A stretch of 64,000 nt of DNA from Unio delphinus (lineage: Eukaryota > Mollusca > Bivalvia > Unionida > Unionidae): positions 16,233,501-16,297,500 of the forward strand of contig JAQISU010000022.1 of assembly GCA_029339505.1 (NCBI GenBank), in the 5' to 3' direction. Of the stretch, positions 1 to 12,600 are shown piece after piece. The first letter of the stretch is position 1. Every line of letters starts with the position of its first letter. A model generated the notes under the pieces. It saw only the letters and a list, made by a program, of their open reading frames with translations. It was not told where the DNA came from and ran no database searches. Both the position numbers and the translations under genes were made by a program.

Positions 1-1469
1 TGTATTTCACACAAAATATCGGATGCGGCCGCCGTTTGTTTAAATGTTTTGTTCTCTGTTTCTTCTTTAAATCGAAAATATCAACCATACAAGCAGATGT
101 CTCATGCTCGGTTGTATTTACATTTCGAACATTGGATTTTTAAAAAAAAAATTATTTTAGAAGAATTTACAGAATTACGAACACAGAATCTTGAATACCG
201 TTCATTTAGTAACTTTATGAACATGATATTAAATATGAGGCAAATATTAAGTTTGCAAATTATTTTTTATAAGTGGTTAAATATCATCTGGCCATGACTT
301 GCCACCCCGAATCCAGTAAATTAGAAACGTTGTGCGCACCCCCACCCCCACTCCAGTAAAATTGAAACGTTGTGCGGTATACAGAGATTTTTGGGATGTA
401 AGCAAGACCATATACAAATAAACGCGGTACAGAAAAGCTTATTTCGGTTTTTGGTTTGCATTGCCAGAACAGCAAACCGCGTTATCCCTATATAGAGGTA
501 CGATGTATGGAACGAATAGGCCGTACCACCTAATGCTGAACTCGCACGGTTTATATATCTCGACTAATCTCCCTTGAGCCATAGACCGTATGCAATAACA
601 TAGACCTCGTAACCAATCGAATACATATGGGCAACATTGACTCAAGAAACAAACAATAAATGAAAAAAAAAATGTAGCGCAAGGATTAACTAATACTAAT
701 TGTTAGAATAGTCATTTGATCTATCTTTTACTATGGGATTTTATATTGAAACAAAGAAGATATACCTAAATGTCATTGATCTTTCTACCATTAACCGTTG
801 GTTGCAACAGTATTTATCTACATAAGTCATGGTGGAAGTACACAAAACTAAACATAGATATAGATAATTGAGCAAAAAGAATAAGCGTATTTTAAGTTTT
901 CTCATTAGCAATAATATTTACTTATATAATGTATCTGATGTGGCTAATTAAGGCATGATATTGTAAAATCTGAAAAATGATAATGAGGTATTATAAGTAA
1001 ATTGTACATACAATATCATTACAATGTCAACATCAACTAATAAATGTCTACAGCAGAAGCATTTAACCATATATTTACGAATCAACGAATTAAATAGAAT
1101 GATAAAGGTATAAATGTGTTGACAATGATAGAGGACTGCGTATATATAACTGAATTTTGTCTTCTGATCTAGCGGTATATGGTTATAATAATATAATACT
1201 TATTGGAGTTCTAACAGCTTAAAGTTATGACATGAGTACTGATGAGACAAAAATCTTAGTTGTAATTATGTTCTTATGGACCTCTTTAAAAGTTTCCCCT
1301 GTCGACCACAAGGTTTACCTTTTACTTACGCCGCCCAACTATAAATAATTACTTTTATTATAATCTCGCATATAATCCAGTACTTGAACGTTCCCTTACT
1401 GCTACAAATAGAAGGGACATTCTATAAATAATAACTATTTTCTAAACGTTTACACTCTGGTTACGATGG
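1..1469. other. noncoding stretch, no gene seen
   Basis: AT-rich sequence with only short, unconvincing open frames. A C-rich tract lies near 338-352, flanked by a short direct repeat (a ccagtaaa...gaaacgttgtgcg segment occurs near 313-335 and again near 353-376). No splice-bounded exon, repeat family or RNA gene was recognised. Confidence 0.5.
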
Positions 1470-1573
1470 TATGTATGTATGTATGTATGTATGTATGTAT
1501 GTATGTATGTATGTATGTATGTATGTATGTATGTATGCATGCATGCATGCATGCATGCATGTATGTATGTATG
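1470..1573. repeat. (ATGT)n / (ATGC)n microsatellite
   Basis: About 26 uninterrupted tetranucleotide units. The run is ATGT, with a block of about six ATGC units near 1537-1558, then ATGT again. The purity suggests recent replication-slippage growth. Confidence 0.95.
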
Positions 1574-1745
1574 AAGTCTTTACCTAATCTTTTTCAAAAC
1601 ATTTGCTACACCACATGAATCATGTATGTATTTATGAAGTCTTTACCTAATCCTTTTCAAAACATTTGCTACACCACACGAATCATGTATTTATGAAGTC
1701 TTTACCTAATCCTTTTCAAAACATTTACTACACCACACGAATCAT
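1573..1745. repeat. three tandem copies of a ~55-60 bp unit
   Basis: Three consecutive copies of a unit starting tatgaagtctttacctaat and ending in caccaca(c/t)gaatcatgt, differing by a few bases and by short ATGT remnants between copies. They sit between a microsatellite and a minisatellite, so three tandem arrays abut here. Confidence 0.9.
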
Positions 1746-1763
1746 CATTTAAAAACGAACATG

Positions 1764-2037
1764 AACACAACACACATGGTAACACAACACACATGGTAAC
1801 ACAACACACATGGTAACACAACACACATGGTAACACAACACACATGGTAACACAACACACATAGTAACACAACACACATGGTAACACAACACACACATGG
1901 TAACACAACACACATGGTAACACAACACACATGGTAACACAACACACATGGTAACACAACACTCATGGTAACACAACACACATGGTAACACAACACACAT
2001 GGTAACACAACACACATGGTAACACAACACACATGGT
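1764..2037. repeat. 17-bp minisatellite, 16 units
   Basis: Sixteen near-perfect copies of a 17-bp unit (aacacaacacacatggt), one of them carrying an extra CA. 17 is not a multiple of 3 and the minus strand of the unit has no stop in any frame, so all three minus frames read through the array as Cys/Val/Leu-rich repeats (MCVVLPCVLCYHVC type). Those frames are by-products of the repeat, not evidence of a gene. Confidence 0.97.
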
Positions 2038-2817
2038 ACAGATCTGTAACAACACAAAGGCTCTTTTATGTCAGGCTCATAGTTTGATACAGTATTATAC
2101 GAAACTAGCACACAATTAGGAACACGGAAACATTTTTGGGTATGGTTTCTATGGTTTCGGTATTAGATCGTACATGTAGATGTTGAACTAAACCGGTTAT
2201 CGCTGTATGTATTCGTTACGCCTTATCTCACCTGCGAGCTTTATACAACACATACAATGACAAAGGCGTCGTAAGCAAATCAAATTTCATCATTAGTGTA
2301 TAAGTGCGAAGATAAAACAAAAAACACAAGTGTTAACTCACGTCAATAGTTAAGACAGTCCGTTGATTTTGTTGCCTACGAGTTGTTGAATTAAATAAAC
2401 AGGAGACACGCGTGTGACTGATTTGTCTAACGATAATGTTATTGTCGATCCGCTCTACATTATCTCTGGTATTCCATCTAATATAAATAGATTCCAAAAC
2501 ATTATCGACTGGTCACAGTGTGATCCCTCACTTCATTGTTTATAACTACAACACTGGCGGTATATTGTTCTAATAATCAAATAGTTACCGGAATTATAAC
2601 AGCATAAAGTAAATACGTCAGTACTATTAAGGTAAATATTTTAGTTGTAATTTATGTACTTTTTGATTTCTTTAGAAAAAAAATCCTCATGGTCTTATCT
2701 ATTTATAGCAATTACAAAAGATAAAAACATGCCATTACAGCTATAAATAGAAGGTATAAATAGAAGGGTTATTCCACACATTATAAGTATAATGAAATAC
2801 CTTATAGACTGATATAG
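2038..2817. other. noncoding stretch, no gene seen
   Basis: AT-rich single-copy sequence between the minisatellite and a SINE. A partial echo of earlier sequence is visible: two segments around 1160-1440 and 2555-2770 share a layout (a gcggtatat...aataatc..ata start, an ...gttctaacagc/attataacagc... middle and an ...ctacaaatagaaggg... end). This suggests an old diverged dispersed repeat. Confidence 0.4.
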
Positions 2818-2824
2818 TTAGTGT

Positions 2825-3206
2825 GCGTGTGTGATTAGGATTTGTAACGTAGCTTTACTATTGTTTCAGTCATATTGTTACGATGTCTGCAGTGCGACAG
2901 TTAATGGTGATGTCTAGCACTGGGGCATCATGCCGCAGACACGTAGCATCATGATCCACACAGTCACATTATCCTGACAACAGACCAACCAGTCCACGCA
3001 GACATGTAGCATCATGACCCACACAGTCACATTATCCTGACACCAGACCAACCAGTCCTAACACTAACCTCTTAATGCTGAGCGCCAAGCGAGTAAGCTG
3101 TTAGTTTCATTGTTGGAAGACTTTGGTATGGCTCCGCCCCGTATCGAACCCACGATCTCTCGCTTCCCTGGAAAACGCTCTGTCCACTAGGCCAAAGGAG
3201 CGGTAA
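2825..3206 (-). mobile_element. tRNA-derived SINE, family B, with an internal duplication
   Basis: Read on the minus strand, a tRNA-like head near 3206 (A-box-like tggcctagtgga, B-box-like gggttcgatac near 3140-3152) is followed by a body shared with the copies at 17450, 32042 and 40952 (gcttggcgctcagcattaagagg and the gtctgcagtgc motif). A 63-bp segment of the body is tandemly duplicated (about 2935-2997 and 2998-3060, starting gcagacacgtagcatcatga). A possible 7-bp target duplication (actgata) lies at 2818-2824 and 3207-3213. Confidence 0.85.
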
Positions 3207-3220
3207 ACTGATACCAGTTG

Positions 3221-3344
3221 TATGTATGTATGTATGTATGTATGTATGTATGTATGTATGTATGTATGTATGTATGTATGTATGTATGTATGTATGTACG
3301 TACGTACGTACGTACGTACGTACGTACGTATGTATGTATGTACA
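3221..3344. repeat. (TATG)n(TACG)n(TATG)n microsatellite
   Basis: A compound tetranucleotide run directly beside the tRNA-like head of the preceding SINE. It has a central block of about eight TACG units flanked by TATG units. Confidence 0.95.
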
Positions 3345-6300
3345 AGACACTAAACTAATACTGTACCTGGTTATGAAAGGGTCATACAATGGCACCAGTT
3401 CTTAGGGAACAAACATAAATTTGATTACTTATTAAATCCATTTTGTATGTTATTTTATATTAGATTTACCCTAAACTTAATAAAATATGAAAATTATTTT
3501 TGTTTTATCAACATCAGTATATATAACATAGTGTCTGGTTTGTTTTCTTAACCTTGATTTGATTTAATCAGAAACCATGGTACGAATCCAAGTTGTTTTG
3601 TATCACGCAACAAAAGTAGACACATTCATCCAAAGTAATGACAAAGTATGTATGCCGGTATGATGACCATGATAAGAATTAGTCTTCACGACAAACTTAG
3701 AGAATATACTTTTTACATTATGCTACAGTTTGAAACATAAGTATGCTTGATAACGTGGCAAGTAGTTAGCCAATATGTCAAAGTCTTTGCAACGTTTTAT
3801 TTGTGATATTTAGAACAAATAATAATTTCGTTTCTTCAAATTTAAGTGTACAATCACGGAGAGTTTCCATTTGCCCATGTTTGAATCTTTAAGAATTGTG
3901 CTTAGGTCAATCTGATCATTTGTAGGAAATTAACACATTTAAACACACACATTATCTTGAAAGTGTGATTGATTGAAATTCCAAGCAGGAAATTATTTCA
4001 ATGCACATCACTTTTTAGAATAATAATGGAACTGACACGTTAACACATCCAATACTGGAATTAATATATAACAGAGAGTCCTGAAATTATATGACATTGG
4101 TAGGTGGCGTCATTTGAATGAGATGGGTATAAAAGGAATCATGAGAACCATGGCTTTAAAGAAGTATAGAGTGCCCGCGACTATTGCGCCTGAAAAAAAG
4201 AGTCCATATGAGGAAATTTACTGTGTATAGGTATAATGGTACCAATTGCACAAGTCCAGGTGGGTGGAGCTTAATGTGTAGGGAACATTGCATTCAGAAA
4301 TAAACGAGAACACAAGCTATGATTGGTGGATTATGTAAGAGTTGTACTTTCTGTTAGGCTGAAAAAAAAAGTTTACCCTCTTGGCCACACGTGAATTTAT
4401 GCTAATTCCTATATAGATCATATTTTTTATTTTTTAATTTTTTTTTTGGAAAATGTGATACACATGACTGAAAATAGGTATGTTGTGAATAGATAACTCT
4501 AGTTCCAGCAGTGTTATCTCTCTTAAATGCAATGGAGAACCTGGTTATATCATTGTCAAATTGACAATCTAACATTGTTCTCTATGACAGTGTGTGACAT
4601 GCATGCTGAAGTAGGATAGAAAGTATATTTATTTCACAAAACATTAGCATTGAGGTCAATGGAAAAACAATTGGTACCGTGATACCTGTGGCGCCAAACA
4701 GGCACTGAGTGAGTGGCACTATACATGACGACTCACAGCTAAGCCAACCCATTATGCAGCTTTATAAGCAAGACTGACTTCAGTACTGACATGGTATGAT
4801 CTGATTTTGGTGGCAGATTGGATCGCATAGAAACAGGGTCGTTTTCCCCTTAATTTTGTCAGTCACTAGGGCGGATATTATGATACTAATGAGTGTCAGA
4901 TATTGATCCCCATAACCAGGCCCACAATTCAACGTAATTTAAGCGAAGTTATTGTGATCTGAATGGGATTGCACAATTCGATCGCGATGGAACAAAGTCA
5001 TCGTATCCTTTCGTATCATGTTCCTATGTTGTAACGTGTTATGGGATATGTTTTCTTCACAAGTCCCTACTTGCACTACGCATGTCATAATCTGAAGTGC
5101 ATATTTTAGGTCTTTTACATTCCCATGCCTACTATGTCTAATTATAGGCCATTCGTATGTAAATGCTCTAGAAGACTTCTAGAATAATCAAAAACTAGTT
5201 GGTCTTTATTATCAGCAAGTCAACATATTTCGGAACATTGCACAACACTGATGATGTAAATGGTGGTGTGTTATCAAGGGAAATATGTCGATTAATGCAC
5301 TGAAGGCATGGTTTTGTTCAATCACCAAGACCAGCATATGAATGGAGATTCTGAAATTATTTCATCGCCTTTAGAAGAATATGATGGGATAGCGTCTCAA
5401 TATTCGAGGATCGATATACTAGCAATTCCTCCTCCTTAGCATACATCGCTTCCAGACTGTCACTAATAAGGTCCTCCCTTAGAGGGCGTGTTAATTAGTC
5501 GATTTCATATCTTGTGGGTACTGGGACACTGAACTGGACGTAAGGTGTCATGCGTGGCTCATGACACTGGTGGGCATGCGCCTCCGCTGATGTCAGGTTG
5601 GTATACAAGACTAGGACATTTCCTCCTCTGACTTTAAATATAAGAACGATTATGATGATCTGATAGATAGGGCTTAAGAGTTTGATCATGGTGGAACGGT
5701 ACCAGTTTATTTCCCATCACGCTGTCCAGTTCAGTTCTTATGCTGAGACGGGTTATGTAAATTTTGATCCATCAAACAGGCCCTGATTTGTATAGTGCGA
5801 TGCACTATCGGAGTTCGCATGGTGATCAGCAGATGGTAAATTGTATGCTTAGAATATGTAAGGAAGATAGGATGGATTCAAAAATAATTGTGCTATTTTT
5901 ATTTCCTAGGAGACACATGTTGAACAAAATTTGGGGAGAGAAATTTTTATCTGAGCACGAGATTAAATCCATCATTAAAGGTTGAATTTGCTCTGAATAT
6001 CTAGTAAGTTAAAAGTAAATGCAGTAGTTGCTAGCACTGAATATGTGAATAGTTGAGATTTTACCACCGACAAATTTTGTACATTTGCCAATCAAACCCT
6101 GATCTGGTCCCTTGAGAAAATATCAAGCGGTCATTGTCCCCATATCCCTGAATCATGAGATATTGAAGTTTTCATTCTTTTTAGCAGTTATTCAGTGGGC
6201 TTTTCGCAATGTCAAATCTTGTCAGGATAGCACTGATCAGTTGAGATTTTTTTTATTTAAGACGGGTTACAACTGTAAGTAAAGTCACTATTACTTGATC

Positions 6301-7440
6301 AAATGCTTTCTTGTCCCTTTCAAAACCTTGAACGTCAAGACCTTTAGTAAAAGAATACTAATTCACAAACATTTCGTCATGAAATTTGTTGATTTGAGGA
6401 AATCCTAGTCAACGATTCTTCAATTACTGTGACAGTTACTTAAGGTGAGATTTGTTTTTAAAATCACTGTGATAATGTGATAAAATAACATATTGTACAT
6501 GCATCATTTTTAATAAAGTATTTTCATAGCCTTTTGCGAACACACTTCATACAGGTGTCAACAGGTTATCTGCTACTCACCTGTTCATAATCACCTGGGT
6601 CAAACATTAATTAATGGGTACCTGTTTAGTTCATGTAAAAAAAAATACCTTTCCAAGTTCAGACCAAAGATTATATTGGACAACACCAAGACAGAAACAG
6701 AATAACAATTACAATTTGAGGCACATGTCATGTGACATTGATTCATCATAGACCTTCATCTACTGATCTTATACTTTTATCATGTGTGACCATTTGACTA
6801 TGGACGGGCTTGAATTTAACTCAAATTTTCTGTAGCCAGAAGGACTACTGTACTAAGAAATTTGCTAGTCCTGCCAAACATTTACTAGTCCTGTCGACAA
6901 AACAATGTCGCACACTAGTATTGCATTCCTCTCTTTTATATAATTTTCATTCGACGTTTGCTTATTTGCCAGAGGTTGAACACCTATAAGACATCATATT
7001 TTGCCTATCTTATAAGGCGGGAATTGTTCCTTGTTTTGAAATACGAGATGTTCCAGTATAGCTGATACGAATTAATTGAAGTAAAAAAAGGTATGGCACA
7101 GTGTCCTTTATATCAGAAAGTCCGAGCAGGAAACACATTTCAAAGCACGAGTATCTACCCCCCCCCCCCCTCCATTAGATGGCCTCTCCCTAATAAAGAC
7201 TTGACTTCAGCGGATGTTCTGCAGGATCAAAGCAGTAGTTACTGTAAACACTGTTATAAAATATTAACATCAAAAGATTAAACAAACGGTGACGTTTATA
7301 AACACAACTTACTAGCAGTTCACACTAATAACATTATGATAGTTACTAGTCTAACAGGAAATCTAATAGCTTCAGGCTAGTGGACTACCGATAATTTCGA
7401 GCCCTGTATGCATGATAACAGCTTTCTTATTTTCTCTTTA
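3345..7440. other. 4.1 kb without a recognisable gene
   Basis: Low-complexity AT-rich DNA with scattered short frames. The longest (5764-5985 +, 73 codons) resembles no family I know. A TATA-like gtataaaag occurs at about 4128 without a downstream gene that I can identify. A poly-C run lies at about 7158-7170. Confidence 0.45.
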
Positions 7441-7690
7441 GGTGGCCCGAGTGGTCATGTGGTTTAAAGCACTCTGCATCATGGATCACTGCCATCCCAC
7501 CTCGGTCTGCGTTGGTTCGAATCTCAGATTCGGCCAATGTGGGTATGTGAGAAAGCTTGCCAGTAGCTTCTCTTGGGTCAGTGGTTCTTTCCGAGAGATT
7601 TCCTGGGTTCTTTCTCCACCATTAATACTGGCCGCCATGTATAGCCCACCGTGTGCAGAAAAATGGCGTTAAACCCAACAACAGTTTTCC
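7441..7690 (+). mobile_element. tRNA-derived SINE, family A
   Basis: The tRNA-like head has an A-box-like segment (gtggcccgagtggt, then tttaaagcactc) and a B-box-like ggttcgaatc at 7514-7523. Next come a conserved body (gtgagaaagcttgccagtag, gccgccatgtatagcc) and a tail ending aaaaatggcgttaaaccc. The same family occurs at 42211-42443 (minus, in the palindrome spacer) and at 62903-63167 (minus). The long head between the two boxes recalls a class II tRNA (Ser/Leu type). No clear target duplication was found. Confidence 0.88.
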
Positions 7691-8400
7691 ATATATGGTA
7701 ACTGTACATAACACGTTTCCAAGAAAACACAGCTTTCTGGAATTTGAAGCCATGTGTCACAGATTCATTATGTTTCATACACACATGAGTAGCAGACCAG
7801 TCTATATTGAAAAACACATGGCACCAACTATAAAGTGAAATGGGCTTTATTAACGTGACTAGTGAATGCTATATGACTAAAAATTGTCAGAGAAGAGGGA
7901 TTCTGTTAAACTAATAAAGATATTTCATAAGGAAATAAATCAATAACACTATACAATTTTGTAAAGAGGAATTCTACAGCAATGTAATAGCATTCTGAAT
8001 ATGACCGTTCTGTGACAACTAAACATGTGATGTAGAGTAGTTAAAAATGAATGTCGTGGTTAAATGATTTATCATTTTGTTTTGTGTCTGTATTCTGGTG
8101 ATTATCCACATGGATTTAGCTGATTTCTGACCAAAAGTTTAGCTTACTGCAGATCAGGTAAGAAGCAATAATAACTATAACTATACTTTTTTCATACGTT
8201 TTCTGTAATTATGAAATGTAATATAGAAATTGATATTTTTAAGCTCTGTCAGCAGTTATTTATTCCTCAAATTAGTAATAACTACTCTTATTCTTAACAA
8301 AGCAGTTCAAGTTCACGTTTAATATAATTCCCTTTTGATCAAGTACCCAGGTAACCTATCATAAGTTTCAATTGGTACCCAGTTGATCCCTATGAAAAGT
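7691..8400. other. noncoding stretch, no gene seen
   Basis: AT-rich sequence without a recognisable exon, repeat unit or RNA gene. Confidence 0.4.
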
Positions 8401-8403
8401 TTG

Positions 8404-8610
8404 ACATTTGTATTAGTTTCTCATTTGGCCACATGTATTCCTTTGAGCCGTGTTAAATTAAGTGTTTACGTGTTCTCTTGGGAACTCAGATTACTATTTG
8501 ACTATCTCTGTTCCATTGCACAATGTTGATTTAAGTGTTTACATGACGTTTTGGAAACTCAGTTCATGAATTGACCACATCTATTCTTTTGAGAAAGGTC
8601 AATTAAAATG
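8404..8610. repeat. diverged ~80-bp tandem repeats
   Basis: Up to three diverged copies of a segment containing taagtgtttac(a/g)tg, a ggaaactcag-like core and ccacat(g/c)tattc(c/t)tttgag are arranged head to tail. Divergence between copies is high, so the array is old. Confidence 0.6.
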
Positions 8611-8639
8611 ATAAACTTAACATTTCCTTTACTTTCAGA

Positions 8640-8756
8640 TCCATTGCCAACAATGGTATTTTCAAGAGGAAAACAGATGGTGTGTGTAACAGATGGTGGA
8701 TGGAATGAACAACACAAACTAAATGTGTGAAAGATAATGTAAATTTATGAAATAAA
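8640..8756 (+). other. weak candidate 3' terminal exon
   Basis: A pyrimidine-rich acceptor (ttactttcag, ending 8639) precedes a 30-codon open stretch in phase 1 that ends at TGA 8728-8730. A consensus AATAAA follows at 8751-8756. The layout fits a last coding exon with a very short 3' UTR, but the peptide (with MVFSRGKQMVCVTDGGW) matches no family I recognise and I could not find upstream exons. Confidence 0.2.
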
Positions 8757-8789
8757 TTATTAATGAAAAATAATGATGTATCAACACAA

Positions 8790-9400
8790 TAACTCATGCG
8801 TTCAACCCATAATTACACTCACAACCATTTCACAATACATGAATAAATTAAATATTAATACAAAATAAAACACAGATACAAAGGAACCTCTTGGACTATA
8901 CACAGATCCAAGGAACCTTTACAAAAGTTATATTAACGCAAGTATAAAGTGCGATAAATAAATACAAACATCAAACTATACTATCGCACGTATGGATTGC
9001 GACAACTAGCACGAACATATACATGTATTTAAACAAGTTGCTAACTTTTATTGAGATTCATGTAATCCCTTGAAATACTACTGTGATTTGAAGTAACTAT
9101 GTAAATATAACAATGTATTCAATTGTACTACAATTGCAACACACACATGTGTCTTGACCCTGTATAACCGTACGATTCACCAACTGTTGAATCGCCGCAC
9201 AATTTCCCCGAATACCTAGGGCTGACCAATACTTTTATCGGCCGTTTGCCCTTCACGGATCCACCACAGTTATACGTACAGACAGCATACAGCATCTACT
9301 AAATCCATCGGTCCCAAATACCTAGATGCCACCCGGATGTTTACACCTCTAGACAGCTCCGACACTCTGACAGCTAGATTTCCGGATATTTACACATCAC
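8790..9400. other. noncoding stretch, no gene seen
   Basis: AT-rich sequence, then a moderately GC-richer block (about 9140-9400). No coding or RNA feature was recognised. Confidence 0.4.
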
Positions 9401-9407
9401 GACAGAT

Positions 9408-9600
9408 GTAGACGGACAGACAATCAGACAGACAGACAGTCAGATACCTCAATTTGATCTCACAATCAAATGGCACAATTAATCACATTCAGCCACAATT
9501 CAGAGACATTCAGAGACGTTCAGCTACAATCAGAGACGTTCAGCTACAATCCGATACGTTCAGAGATGTTCAGCTACAATCAGCAACAATTTCAACTACA
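9408..9600. repeat. GACA-rich microsatellite and ~20-bp minisatellite
   Basis: An impure (GACA/GACAGACAGT) run occupies about 9408-9445. From about 9485 a degenerate array of units of the type cattcagagacgttcagctacaat continues to about 9595. Confidence 0.85.
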
Positions 9601-12600
9601 ATAAAGAGACCAAACTGATAATAGTTTTTTTCTAAAACAATCTACAAATTAGATTTCACTATTACATTTAAAGTCTAATAGTGACTAGTAATTCCAAATA
9701 TTCCACGTTTAAATCTGCATTGTATAAAATGCATCATTACATGAAATGATAAACGGAATAAAATTCACAATAAAACGAAATATAAATTTAACACTAACCC
9801 CTTTGGCTGGAGAAAGAATGACGAGCTATCTTTCATGTGATAAGATACTTTTGGTCCCGTAATATTTATCAGAAATATTCTGCCTTATATATCCTCAAAT
9901 AGGTGAGCAGAATTCACGGCAAAATTACCGTGCACCCCGTGATTCTAATGTTCCTGACTTCAAGTGATATAAAGTCAGGCACATGCAAATCGTTACATGC
10001 CGCTTACCTTGAACAAGCACTTATTCACCCCAAGTAACGCATGTAAGACGAAACAAAGAAAAAATGGTGAGATTAGTTTGTAATTCAAGCAGAAAAAAAA
10101 TTCAATTTTCGCCTAATTCTGTAACAGTTAGTAAGCTCTATATTTTTAATCAAATCACGTCTGATAACATCGGTCTGGTATAAATCAATCAATTGTACAA
10201 TTATCAACCATATTTGGATAATATTCATTCATCAGAAAATGGTAAAAATTGCACTGAGCTTTATCATTTTTCTAAATTTCCCATGGTTTCAATTTGGTCC
10301 AAACATCGCTAGGGGTAAGGAAGAAGCTTATTGATTTTGTTCTTAAGCTTCCTTTTATTACACTAGCAGACATTGTCAACCATAATGAAAGGACAGATTT
10401 TGTAATTGTATATTTACATTAACAACTGTATGATTTGAAAATACTTATATTCATTTAATTAATTTTCAAACACTAAGTGTAATTTTTACATGAACAAAAG
10501 ATGATAAACACCATTGTGGTTCGTTACTCAAAGGAATATTTTATTTGGACATGGGATACAGACCCACGGCTGGTGATTTTTTTGTGTGCTCATTTAAATT
10601 GGCTCTACTTCAGATTATAATTTCAACCATTGTGCAGGCTGTTTTCCGTAAACATTGGATTAGCATTGTTGATGCTCATTAGTAACTGAGGTACATCTTG
10701 CTTTATACAGTTTATCCTTACAGTTTTCATGTTCTTCATTGATACTGCTTTACATGTTTAACCAGTGACTCATTAGGCTAGTGTAAGTGAGCAAACAACA
10801 GCTCAATTATTATTTACTTAATGAGATGACAGATGAGTCTGTGGTGGTCAGTTTGTGGTTTTAGGATATTATAAAGTTTGTGTTGTTTTTCCACTAGTTG
10901 AGGGTTTCCCCTTGTATTTCAAAACTCTTAGTGCAGACATGTGTACGTTGATGTGCTGTGTGTGCAGCTAAAATCCTGACTCCCAGTGAACATGGAATAT
11001 TTGTATTTAAAACAAACTATGACTGACTGGCAAGTTACCGTTGGACAATAGTGTTTCAACCTTGTGGGAAACACTGCAACTATAATGTCGATATTGTTCT
11101 TGACATCGAGATGACGTACGATATTAGAGATGGGTCATGGTCATGTTGTTGGAGCGTTTCATTGCAACTGCCATATTTCTGTTATTATTTTGGACTCTAT
11201 ACTTTTTGGTGGAAAATAATACTTAAACGCCTTGTAACTTTTGGATATTGCTCGACTATACCTTTTCGCTATAATGTATGTTTTCGGACACAATCTAACA
11301 ATGTCCATACAAATTATTCTCAGTACTGTCAATATTAGGTTTCATGATAGCTATCCTGTATATACACTTAAATGACATTCAATATTAGTTAGTATCCCAT
11401 CTCTATTTTATCATGTAATTTTTCCATGGATGGTTGGTTATCAAAACATACTGTATTGGATAATTATTTATATACACTTCAAACCACTTTATGCAGGTGT
11501 GACTTTAATGGCTTTGTGTGGAAACCATGAACCCTTAAGACCTGCCAACCCTAATGATTTTGCCATAAGTCTTACAAATTTACCTTTATTGCAAAAAAAT
11601 CGGAATAATTTACTTGTCCATGTTTGATCTGGTTTCAGGTTTCTTATTAGATTTAGTCGAGTTACCCACAGCAGTGCATCAGACGTTTTAAACTATATAT
11701 TGCTCATGCATGATTAAACTGTTGATAATAGAACTTTCAAAAAACAGCTACCAGCAAGCGATACATGTTAGAGACGAAAGGGAATGCAAGCCTCTTAAAA
11801 TGTGCTATCAGTCAGTACAAAATAGTAAACAGGAATATTCAGAACCAGTTTATAACAAGGTGTCCGGTGTGCATACAGATTTGTCTCCAACGAAAATATA
11901 TTTTAAATATCTTTCAAAATAGGCTGAATGTGAAACAATTCTGATAAGAATCGGTAAAATGAACCTTTATACATTTCTAGTTTTATCATAAAACTGGTGA
12001 TTAATGCCCATAAATATTGATTCCATATTGTGAAATTTACAAGTTCTAAATATTGCATATTATGTTAGGGTTTATTTGTTGATAAATAGTCATCAATACA
12101 CTGTAAATATAGTCTGGTGAAATAGTGATCTATCAAAATGTCTGGTAAATGCTAACAGGTGGCAACAGAGAATGAAATAAGCACTAATGAAATCTTTAGC
12201 GATGTGAAAGTCACATTCTAGTCCTTTATTTGCGTTTCAGTATAAACATTATAATTGCAACATATTCGTTTCTATGAAAACATGAAACGACTCAATCAAC
12301 CGTCACATCGAAACCCGTGAGTACTTTTGCGAGAACCTAATTACCTGCAGACTTAGTTTTGATCAACAGCTTGGTGAAGCATTTGGTGGAATCAAATAAT
12401 TAATTGAAAGAGACCTGTATTGTCTTATCCCTTTGAATATGTCTTTGTATCGATCGATCAATCAACAGTTTCTTGAAAAGAGTCGAACTTTTGTATTTAA
12501 AAAATGTGTCTAATTTGGTATAAGCAATAAAACTAGAATGCATCCAATTCCACACAAACATTAGTGACGTAGTAAACAATGTGTGAAGTGGTACACCTGT

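Noticed and set aside
1764..2037. CRISPR-like array
   Set aside because: Units are contiguous with no unique spacers, and the sequence is animal.
1702..2111. Cysteine-rich open frames on the minus strand over the minisatellite
   Set aside because: They exist in all three frames because the 17-bp unit lacks stops on that strand. No signal peptide, splice structure or conservation supports a gene.
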